Shown here piece by piece: positions 21,524 through 27,519 of a stretch of 27,519 bases of DNA. This stretch comes from a virus. The stretch spans positions 1-27,519 of the IMG/VR virus record IMGVR_UViG_3300037237_000246. One strand, written 5' to 3'. Within the stretch, counting starts at the first letter, position 1, and each line of letters starts with the position of its first letter. Below the pieces are notes generated by a model that was given only the letters and a program-made list of their open reading frames with translations, did not search any database and was not told the origin of the DNA. The translations under genes were made by a program, and so were the position numbers.

Positions 21524-21945
21524 CTGTTACCCCAAAATCCACCACATTGACCCGTGAGTTGAATTGGGCGAGTTCCGAAAATTTTAACTAGAGTAAAAAA
21601 CTGTTTCCCGTAATTCGTGAGATTCCAAAACCCTGCGTCTTTCACTGAAGTAGATTGAGAATCGTATCCGACAGAGGCTCCCCCGACAGTTTTATTATTC
21701 GCTACTCCCCCGAAAGTACCCGGTGCGCCACCAGCTTGTGCGATTTTTTCGTTCTGAGAAGCCAAAACCATTTGGTGAGCGATGTAGAGGGACATTCCCT
21801 GAACCCAACAATTCCCCCAAATAGAGGGGAGAACTAAAAGAGTTCCAAGATTTGCCCAGAATTCGATCGTCTGCGCGGGATAGGCCACCGTATCGGAAAA
21901 TTCAGGAAATAAAGATCGAAAAGCTCCGATATTGAAAGGTGGCAC
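21520..21945 (-). CDS. Head-tail adaptor, DUF4054 family
   Basis: Clear DUF4054 pattern: FRSLFPEFSDTVAYPAQTIE, FWANLGTLLVLPSIWGNCWV, GMSLYIAHQMVLASQNE, then GGVANNKTVGGASVGYDSQS and GFWNLTNYGKQFFTLVKIFG. DUF4054 proteins bind the portal as adaptors. The start at ATG 21945 lies three bases past the stop of the 93-residue gene. Order after the capsid gene is the standard one. Confidence 0.85.
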   Translation of the reverse strand: MPPFNIGAFRSLFPEFSDTVAYPAQTIEFWANLGTLLVLPSIWGNCWVQGMSLYIAHQMVLASQNEKIAQAGGAPGTFGGVANNKTVGGASVGYDSQSTSVKDAGFWNLTNYGKQFFTLVKIFGTRPIQLTGQCGGFWGNR

Positions 21946-21948
21946 TAA

Positions 21949-22230
21949 TCACTCCTTTTTCTTCTTTCCTTTAGGGGATTCATCTTCTTCAACGGGTTCT
22001 GCTTTAGGAACCGGGACTTTTTTCGCCGTCAACTTTGCGTAAAGACGTTTAGCCCTTACGTCGGCAGATTCTTGAACGACTTCTTTTTCCGGTGGCGCTT
22101 CAAACACTAAACCGGCTTTAACCAGCGTCATGAAATAGGGAATCCGTTCTTGCTCATCGGACACGTCCCATTTGCCTACGGGAAAATACTTTCCCTCAAG
22201 CATACAGGCTTGTTTGAAAAAATAACGCAT
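21949..22230 (-). CDS. Hypothetical protein with charged tail (93 aa)
   Basis: A small protein between capsid and DUF4054. The first 45 residues form a compact part (FFKQACMLEGKYFPVGKWDV, SDEQERIPYFMTLVKAGLVF). The rest is a Lys/Glu/Pro-rich tail (RLYAKLTAKKVPVPKAEPVE, ending KGKKKKE). Similar small proteins with a disordered charged tail occur at this place in related phages, with no assigned role; a head-assembly helper is plausible. AAAGAAGGACTTAATGCG supplies a ribosome binding site before ATG 22230. Confidence 0.65.
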   Translation of the reverse strand: MRYFFKQACMLEGKYFPVGKWDVSDEQERIPYFMTLVKAGLVFEAPPEKEVVQESADVRAKRLYAKLTAKKVPVPKAEPVEEDESPKGKKKKE

Positions 22231-22244
22231 TAAGTCCTTCTTTC

Positions 22245-23216
22245 TTAGATTCCGTCCAAATACCCGAGAGTTTCCGGATATGGGAACTCAACCTGTCCGA
22301 ATGCCCAAAGATACGGTGCGATGAACCTGATTCCCTGATAATACGCCGTTTCGCGGCGTAGGGGGACCATCGGGAATCGAACGCGAATTTCATCATTCGT
22401 ATAGCAGAGCATTCGATCCGTTCCGTTCACCCCGGCACCAGCATTCCACTTACACGGCTGAATGTCGAGTTCAACCCCGTTGATCTGAAGTGCAATCGAA
22501 TTCTCTTTTACGAATTTGAGAATCGATACGTTCCCCGCACTTGATACTTTCTGAGATGCAATATAAGAGAACTGGTTTGGGGGGAGAACGATTTTGGATG
22601 GGCAAATCGCATAAGCTGCAGTCAACCAAACTGCTGCGATTTCAGAATTCACATCAGCCAGGATTTCATCCGGGGTTTTATTCACCCAAAGAGGGGAACC
22701 GGAAACTCCGTTTACAGCCGTAGAAGCTGCAACCGTGGATTCGTTCAAAAGCCCCGTCGCTCCGACATCACTGGATCCAAGGTACACCATTTGGTCGGTG
22801 TTCATCTGATAAAGGATATTGAACGCATCGAGTTTTTGAACGTCAATGGGTTGACCCGTTAGTTGCGAACGGTCCAGTTCAACACTCGTGTAACTGATTT
22901 CCCGGGCCAAGAGGCGCAAGGGGTAAACCAGTTTCTCACCGTTGACACTGACGCCGGGGATCGCATTCGTCTCAGCAGATACCCAAGGAAAGTTCCCCGT
23001 GGTGTTCTGCAGTGATCCGGGAGCGGCGAAAGCCGACCGGATGAACGACGTTGATTCCTGACTCATCGTGATCCCGGCGCGGAGTTTGATGTCTCTGCTC
23101 CATGTCACACTAACCAATGGTTCATAGAACCGTTTATCAAGATTCTCAAGCTGATTTACGTAGTAAGCCAGCGATGAATCCTGAGTTCTGTGCCGACCGA
23201 GATTTTTGAGGCCCAT
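22245..23216 (-). CDS. Major capsid protein, DUF2184 type (HK97 fold)
   Basis: The 323-residue protein matches DUF2184 capsid proteins: LAYYVNQLENLDKRFYEPLV, SVTWSRDIKLRAGITMSQES, YPLRLLAREISYTSVELDRS, an ACTIVE-looking P-domain ICPSKIVLPPNQFSYI, and a C-terminal IRVRFPMVPLRRETAYYQGI with PYLWAFGQVEFPYPETLGYL. It builds the icosahedral shell with the cement protein next to it. A ribosome binding site GGAAAGGGAAC precedes ATG 23216. It is in the usual place between cement protein and connectors. No anomaly. Confidence 0.88.
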   Translation of the reverse strand: MGLKNLGRHRTQDSSLAYYVNQLENLDKRFYEPLVSVTWSRDIKLRAGITMSQESTSFIRSAFAAPGSLQNTTGNFPWVSAETNAIPGVSVNGEKLVYPLRLLAREISYTSVELDRSQLTGQPIDVQKLDAFNILYQMNTDQMVYLGSSDVGATGLLNESTVAASTAVNGVSGSPLWVNKTPDEILADVNSEIAAVWLTAAYAICPSKIVLPPNQFSYIASQKVSSAGNVSILKFVKENSIALQINGVELDIQPCKWNAGAGVNGTDRMLCYTNDEIRVRFPMVPLRRETAYYQGIRFIAPYLWAFGQVEFPYPETLGYLDGI

Positions 23217-23243
23217 ATTAAAGTTCCCTTTCCTAGGTTTGGA

Positions 23244-23777
23244 TTATCGCGCTACTCGCAATTCCGCGTTTAAGTTTGCATCAACCCCATCAGACGCCCA
23301 TTCCGCCTGCGTTGCAGTTAATGCAGTGTTATTGGCCGTCGAAGTTGCTTGAAAATCTCCGATTGAAGTTGAACCACCTGCAGAGGTCTGAATGTAAACA
23401 GTACCTCCGCGTGCTGGAGTTCCTAAAGTGCAGAGTACCGAAATGTACCCACGAACCAGGAATCCATTGACTTGAGTACCCAAAGGAGCGGTTGGTGTGT
23501 ACTGAGTATCGGATGTGGTACTTCCGGCTTCGCTCGGAACTTCTCGCACCAAAACACCGGCAAAGACAGTAGCCGCTTCTCCACCGCTGAATTGCTGAAT
23601 GCCATTTGGTTGTCCCGCGGCACCCACGACATACTTCATGGGAATTCCATAAGCCGTCGGAAACACGCCGGCCAAGGGAACTAGCATTGCCGGTTCAACG
23701 TTTGACTCATCAACTCTGGTTACATCCCCCGGGACGCCCGTGGGAGCTTGCTTCAAATAAGCTGGTGACATAATCAC
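23244..23777 (-). CDS. Capsid cement/decoration protein (Gp24-like)
   Basis: The sequence has the phage cement protein pattern: APTGVPGDVTRVDESNVEPA, YGIPMKYVVGAAGQPNGIQQ, FAGVLVREVPSEAGST, TQVNGFLVRGYISVLCTLGT and RGGTVYIQTSAGG. These bind the outside of the capsid and stabilise it. ATG 23777 follows an AAAGGAGTG site. It is located between protease/scaffold and capsid, as in relatives. A second possible start (M3) is two codons downstream. Confidence 0.83.
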   Translation of the reverse strand: MIMSPAYLKQAPTGVPGDVTRVDESNVEPAMLVPLAGVFPTAYGIPMKYVVGAAGQPNGIQQFSGGEAATVFAGVLVREVPSEAGSTTSDTQYTPTAPLGTQVNGFLVRGYISVLCTLGTPARGGTVYIQTSAGGSTSIGDFQATSTANNTALTATQAEWASDGVDANLNAELRVAR

Positions 23778-23801
23778 TCCTTTAAATGGCGTTCCCGCCG
23801 G

Positions 23802-25184
23802 TTATTTATTTGCAGTCCTTTTGGCCCAATATTCTTCATTAATTTTGTTTATCTCTTCAGGCGTTTTCGCACCTTTGGGATTCAGAGCAGCTCTTGCGAG
23901 ATTGATATCTGTCGTTCGAGTTCTCGCTAAGTCCTGAGATCTCGTGACTTTTAACATCTCACTCGCTCCGATAAAAACGGCATCAATCGTTTTCGCGTTC
24001 TTCACATCCAAAGGCTTCCCACCCGTGAATTGTTCGATAATCTTTTTCCCGTCTTTCGTCGCATAAGCGGCAAGAAGGGCTCTGACTTTAGCGTTGCCTT
24101 TTCCGGCATGTTTCATCCCGGGAGCAAGTATTTCGACTCGAGACGCTGTATCCCCAACCATAGTGGACTCTTCAAAATCGTCATCTTCAGACTCTTTTGG
24201 CTCTCCATTTTTTCCTTTTCCTTCTTTGGCTCCTGGCTCTTCTTCATCCGTCGCCTCTTCTTCCTCGTCATCATCTTCGGATTCTTCGGCATCTTTCGCC
24301 ATCATCGCGTCTATCCAGGCATCTCGTGCCATTTTTTTGTCTTCCATTTCCTTGTCTTTGGCTTTCTTGGCTTTTTCTTCTTCACTTTCATCATCTTTGG
24401 CTTCGATATGAGCGGGCTGATTTTGGGTGGGTTGAGTGGAGGCATCTTTTCCGCCGTCTTTTTTCCCACCCATGAAAGCATCAATCTTATCCATCGCGGC
24501 TTTAAAATCATCATAGGCGACAAAACCTTTCTCCGGAATCGTCGCAGCAGAGGCACCTGCGTCTTTCGTCTCGGCTGCGGCTTTGAGGGCTTCATCTTGA
24601 GCTTTTCCAAAAATTCCTTTGATTTTTTCTGCGAGTGTCATTTCAATACCCTTTCCTTTATGGTCATTTATAGCGTAAGAGGAGCCCGCTCTTCCCTCTT
24701 CAACGAGAGCGAGATGGTTTCCGATAATTTTCGATTGAGATCCTCTACCAATTCCGAGCTGCGTATATTCGGCTTCATAGCCACAAGAAACTTCCCGAAG
24801 TCCTTTTTTAACAAGGCTAATGGCCTCTTTATCGGTAATGAGTAAATCTGCGACCAAATCGTTCTCGGCGATCCCCGTCCCTCTTCGGATATTTTGCAAA
24901 ATACCTTTAGTAAGCTCTGCCCAGTTTTTGGGTTCAACAAAATCTGGTGGGTGAGTAATGGTAACCGGCTTTCCCTCGAAAGAAGCGATTGTCTCAGGGC
25001 GGAATACTTCTTCGCTATTTCTCTGAACGATAGCTTTTCCATCTGCCCCGACTTCAAGTGGCGTCTCCCCTTGTCCGTAAATCATTTCGCCCGTGCGAGC
25101 AATCGAGACCCCGACACAGACGAGATACCCCTCGGGCGTTTCGTGCATGTTTTCTGAAATCTTTGATGTCGTGTAAAATTTCAT
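23802..25184 (-). CDS. Prohead protease fused to scaffold (DUF2213)
   Basis: Residues 1-170 form the DUF2213 protease: ETPEGYLVCVGVSIARTGEM, GKPVTITHPPDFVEPKNW with probable catalytic His78, and GLREVSCGYEAEYTQ with probable catalytic Ser133. Residues about 180-460 are helical, Lys/Glu-rich scaffold-like sequence with a very acidic central part (DAEESEDDDEEEEATDEEEP) and a C-terminal capsid-binding helix region (LNPKGAKTPEEINKINEEYW). Such fusions act as internal scaffolds that digest themselves after assembly. The ATG is at 25184 in the short gap after the secreted protein gene, and the only visible ribosome binding site (AAGAAAATGA) is weak. Confident. Confidence 0.87.
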   Translation of the reverse strand: MKFYTTSKISENMHETPEGYLVCVGVSIARTGEMIYGQGETPLEVGADGKAIVQRNSEEVFRPETIASFEGKPVTITHPPDFVEPKNWAELTKGILQNIRRGTGIAENDLVADLLITDKEAISLVKKGLREVSCGYEAEYTQLGIGRGSQSKIIGNHLALVEEGRAGSSYAINDHKGKGIEMTLAEKIKGIFGKAQDEALKAAAETKDAGASAATIPEKGFVAYDDFKAAMDKIDAFMGGKKDGGKDASTQPTQNQPAHIEAKDDESEEEKAKKAKDKEMEDKKMARDAWIDAMMAKDAEESEDDDEEEEATDEEEPGAKEGKGKNGEPKESEDDDFEESTMVGDTASRVEILAPGMKHAGKGNAKVRALLAAYATKDGKKIIEQFTGGKPLDVKNAKTIDAVFIGASEMLKVTRSQDLARTRTTDINLARAALNPKGAKTPEEINKINEEYWAKRTANK

Positions 25185-25192
25185 TCATTTTC

Positions 25193-25948
25193 TTAAAGGG
25201 GCGATCCAGCAACCGGTGTTAAGTCAAATTGCAATTCAATAACGCTTCCCGCAGCTGGAGCTGTTGGAGTGAAAGTCGTTGTACTAGAACTCGTAGCCGC
25301 AAGAGCTACCAAAATTATTTGACCACCACTAAGAGAGCCCGTTTGAATTCCTAAAGTTGGTAGTCCGACGACTTCAAGATGATCAATCCCAGAACCCGAA
25401 GCCTTCTGAGTCATTACGACCCCGGTCCCAGTCCCACCGCTTCCGGTGACTGCTAGAAATGCCTGGGATACGGTAGGGAGAAGACCTGCGGGGAGACCTA
25501 AAAATTGCCATTGAGCTTGAGTTGTCGTTCCGACTGAAGAAATCACGTACGGGTTTCCCGCCGAGAGACCGGAAGTCACATTGACTGGAGTTCCAGAAGC
25601 CGGTGCTCCTAAAGAATGAGCATCATTTAAATGGCCTGAATACCCAGTTGCGAATTGAACGACGATATATCCGGGAGAAGGATTAATTAATCCAGCAGGG
25701 GGAGTTCCGGAAGTGTTCATGAAAACTTGAGAAATTCCCTGAAGGGCTTGACCACCTGTTACCGTCAAATTTCTTTGCCCTAAAGGTTGGGTATTATCGA
25801 CGATAAATTTTGCCGTGATTACGCCAGACCCACTTAGAACAAAATCGTTTTGAACTTCACCAAACTGGTTTCTAAGACTCATGGTGGGAAGAGATGCTGC
25901 AAAAAGGACAGGAGAGAGCACAAGGAGGAACAAGAGGAATCTTTTCAT
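25193..25948 (-). CDS. Secreted protein of virion-like sequence between MuF and protease genes
   Basis: Residues 1-17 (MKRFLLFLLVLSPVLFA) are a Sec signal peptide. The remaining 230 residues are beta-rich and low in charge: TVTGGQALQGISQVFMNTSG, PSPGYIVVQFATGYSGHLND, GNPYVISSVGTTTQAQWQFL and GSGIDHLEVVGLPTLGIQTG. Sequences of this kind occur in phage head regions, where they have no signal peptide. TAGGAGACATCACTC is a good ribosome binding site. It lies in the head operon with a promoter-like sequence before it. Function unknown; it may be exported to the periplasm, or the N-terminus may be used as a membrane anchor. Confidence 0.7.
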   Translation of the reverse strand: MKRFLLFLLVLSPVLFAASLPTMSLRNQFGEVQNDFVLSGSGVITAKFIVDNTQPLGQRNLTVTGGQALQGISQVFMNTSGTPPAGLINPSPGYIVVQFATGYSGHLNDAHSLGAPASGTPVNVTSGLSAGNPYVISSVGTTTQAQWQFLGLPAGLLPTVSQAFLAVTGSGGTGTGVVMTQKASGSGIDHLEVVGLPTLGIQTGSLSGGQIILVALAATSSSTTTFTPTAPAAGSVIELQFDLTPVAGSPL

Positions 25949-25988
25949 GAGTGATGTCTCCTAGAGAATCTTTTTAGGTAGTAAATAA

Positions 25989-26025
25989 AGTATAACCTGA
26001 AAACAAAACTTTGAGTGAGGAAAAT
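25989..26025 (-). promoter_or_regulatory. Weak promoter candidate before the secreted protein gene
   Basis: In the 96-base gap between MuF and the secreted protein gene, the minus strand has TATACT (25994-25989), a good -10, with poor -35 matches 17-18 bases further up. The gap is longer than others in the head operon and AT-rich, which supports a separate transcription start. Consensus only. Confidence 0.3.
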
Positions 26026-26044
26026 TTAAATGACAAGAGAAATC

Positions 26045-26818
26045 TTATTCATCTTCAAAAATAGGCTCAGCAAAACATCTACAATTTGGAAAAGTCCCGG
26101 GGTGGCCCGTCATGCCATCTGATAAAGTAGGTGGGTGGTTCCAATCAAAAATCATCCCCTGAAGTTTCTTCCCCTGATAAAATTTATGAGAATCTCTCAC
26201 CGCTGCGTCTCCGGAATTGTGCCAGCGATATTGATTTGAGCCTACAGATCTCGCCCGTGACTCATTAATCGCAGCCGTAGCTCTTGCTGTCTCAGTGCGT
26301 GCAATAAGCATGGCCCTAGATGTAGCGACTTCAGTGGACATACCCATTTGCTTTTCAAGTTCACTCACCGTATCGGTATCAACTTGAGCACGAGTTCCTT
26401 CAAGAGCCGCTCGGAATGCAATCTTTTGAGCCCGTAAACCTGCCTCTAAAGGAATAGACTTAATCAAATCGACTTGTTCGAAAAGAAGGGACGCCGCCGT
26501 CATTCCTACCTCAGCGTTTCCGACACCTTCCTTGAAAGCAATTCCCAGCGTTTTGGATTTCACTCTATAGGCTCTGCGATTTGCCTTCTGAACTTTATCA
26601 AGCATTTTAAGGGATTGCCGCGTTGCCCAAGGACCGAGCTTCTCAGAATAGGATTTGAGTTGTTTTTGAAGTTCGAGATTATTCTCTATTCTGGCACCAT
26701 TCGCATGAGTGTCGATGAGATGTCCCGAAGCTTGTGCGACTCTTTTTAATTGCCTATAGAATTGAAGTTCTGCGGCGGTCGAGGGTTTGAACTTTCCTTT
26801 TAATGTTTTCTCAGCCAT
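26045..26818 (-). CDS. Phage MuF-like minor head protein
   Basis: The C-terminal half has the MuF signature: TSRAMLIARTETARATAAIN, QYRWHNSGDAAVRDSHKFYQ, GKKLQGMIFDWNHPPTLSDG and HPGTFPNCRCFAEP, with the usual Cys-Arg-Cys at the end. The N-terminal half is helical. It is a minor head protein involved in head assembly or DNA ejection, found right after portal in Mu-like head modules. I chose ATG 26818; TTG 26824 overlaps the portal stop (TTGA) and would add only two residues. No extra toxin domain follows the MuF part. Family assignment is clear. Confidence 0.87.
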   Translation of the reverse strand: MAEKTLKGKFKPSTAAELQFYRQLKRVAQASGHLIDTHANGARIENNLELQKQLKSYSEKLGPWATRQSLKMLDKVQKANRRAYRVKSKTLGIAFKEGVGNAEVGMTAASLLFEQVDLIKSIPLEAGLRAQKIAFRAALEGTRAQVDTDTVSELEKQMGMSTEVATSRAMLIARTETARATAAINESRARSVGSNQYRWHNSGDAAVRDSHKFYQGKKLQGMIFDWNHPPTLSDGMTGHPGTFPNCRCFAEPIFEDE

Positions 26819-26820
26819 TC

Positions 26821-27519
26821 TCAATCTTCTTCGTCTTCGTCTTCGTCTTCGTCTTTAATTTTAGAAACCCTTTTTAAATAACCTTGGGCTTCCGCTTCAG
26901 TCTTGAATTTTATAGGACTGAAATATTCACCTGTAGGGCCATTAACATCATATTTTGGAAGATGTAATTCAAATCCTTCTGAAGTTTTCTCCATTTTGGC
27001 TAATGATTTCTTTTTTGTTTTGGATTTTCCACCCCCTCCGCCACCTTTTCCAAATTCACCGTTCTCTTTTCGAGGATGGTCGGATTCATTGAAATTGGCA
27101 TCTAAGCTAGGTACCGGTTTCTTCACTACTTTAGATGCGGCGGGAGCCGTTCCCGCTTCGGGTGGAGCCGCCGGTTGAGTCACCGCCGCATCAGGCATGG
27201 GAGGTTCTAATTCCTCCGCCTCTTTGATTTCTTCTTCAGTGATATTATTGAAAATCCCCACTTCTTTAGACATATCCCTCAAATCTTTCATCGCCGCCCC
27301 TACTGACTGAAGGCCTGCCTCGTGTGCCCCGATAATCGTTTCGGTATTGAGTTTTGCGATATTGGCTTTATCCATCGCGTCCATTTGCCAAAGTGGGGTG
27401 AATTTGAATTCTAGATCCTTCGGTGCAGGTTTTCCAAAACATGACCGCCACATGACTTTAATGAGAACTTCAAACGGATTTCTCAATTTCGCTTCTTGTT
27501 GAGAATTAATATTATCGTA
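26821..27519 (-). CDS. Portal protein (DUF1073-like), C-terminal part with disordered extension
   Basis: The frame is open to the window edge, reading YDNINSQQEAKLRNPFEVLI KVMWRSCFG at the start; the apparent TTG at 27486 is internal. The first part (EFKFTPLWQMDAMDKANIAK, LNTETIIGAHEAGLQSVGAA, LRDMSKEVGIFNNIT) is the C-terminal wing/clip region of DUF1073-type portal proteins. After a Pro/Ala linker it has SDHPRKENGEFGKGGGGGGK, a motif seen at the junction of phage head proteins, then a small predicted domain (FELHLPKYDVNGPTGEYFSP) and an acidic tail. This end is longer than the core portal needs. The 5' part of the gene lies outside the window. Confidence 0.8.
   Translation of the reverse strand, partial: YDNINSQQEAKLRNPFEVLIKVMWRSCFGKPAPKDLEFKFTPLWQMDAMDKANIAKLNTETIIGAHEAGLQSVGAAMKDLRDMSKEVGIFNNITEEEIKEAEELEPPMPDAAVTQPAAPPEAGTAPAASKVVKKPVPSLDANFNESDHPRKENGEFGKGGGGGGKSKTKKKSLAKMEKTSEGFELHLPKYDVNGPTGEYFSPIKFKTEAEAQGYLKRVSKIKDEDEDEDEED
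26829..26852 (-). repeat. Hexamer tandem repeat in the portal C-terminus
   Basis: Four perfect CTTCGT units on the plus strand encode the alternating Asp-Glu tail (DEDEDEDEED) of the portal protein. Such short repeats change length easily. Confidence 0.8.

Noticed and set aside
24030-24845. 271-residue plus-strand ORF opposite the protease/scaffold gene
   Set aside because: Phe/Ser-rich composition is the mirror of Lys/Glu codons in the scaffold; no ribosome binding site and no recognisable pattern.

Overview
The window is part of a tailed bacteriophage genome with a contractile tail (myovirus morphology). It most resembles metagenomic or environmental phages of Gram-negative bacteria. It carries a C-terminal portal segment, a MuF-like head protein, a DUF2213-type prohead protease/scaffold, a cement protein, a DUF2184-type HK97-fold capsid protein, a DUF3383 sheath, a DUF3277 tube and a simple baseplate of the cyanophage Pam3 kind. 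No integrase, repressor, rRNA or tRNA was seen. The only replication gene visible is the C-terminus of a family A DNA polymerase. The Gram-negative host is inferred from the Sec-type signal peptides, the M15 endolysin-like peptidase and the O-antigen ligase/polymerase-like protein. The host genus cannot be named from the sequence.

Layout, left to right. Positions 1-2337 are plus strand: polymerase C-terminus, a small unknown gene and a polytopic O-antigen ligase/polymerase-like protein, joined by ATGA overlaps. Then come a stretch of very small overlapping ORFs that can also fold as RNA, a 29-residue membrane peptide and an Ead/Ea22-like protein. From 2392 to the right end almost everything is minus strand, so the morphogenesis genes are transcribed right to left: portal C-terminus, MuF, a secreted protein, protease/scaffold, cement, capsid, then connector and neck proteins (27.5-20.0 kb). 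After a 6.7 kb interruption come sheath, tube, tail assembly chaperones, tape measure, Dit-like protein, plug, hub, spike, gp25-like wedge, a secreted fibre-like protein, gpJ, DUF2612, a glycine-rich tail fibre and a small Ig-like tip protein (13.4-2.4 kb).

The interruption between the neck terminator and the sheath (about 13.4-20.0 kb) is the accessory part. It holds a decoration-like secreted protein, a secreted LamG-like lectin, a GT-A glycosyltransferase, two cysteine-rich exported proteins, a 35-residue zinc ribbon, a frameshifted small gene sharing a C-terminal motif with its neighbour, and a small cytoplasmic protein. It also holds a plus-strand papain-like (C1A) protease and a probable lysis group (membrane coiled-coil protein, two small proteins, M15 peptidase). 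A plus-strand HNH nuclease sits just before the sheath.

Three features stand out. (1) Six proteins scattered through the virion operons start with good Sec signal peptides, and at least three of them otherwise look like virion decoration or fibre domains. (2) The tail assembly chaperone pair has a nine-T slippery run in exactly the phase needed for -1 frameshifting into an extension with no convincing start of its own. (3) Envelope-modifying genes (O-antigen ligase-like protein, glycosyltransferase) occur together with an intracellular papain-like protease. Functions are assigned by recognition of family sequence patterns; no database search was possible.
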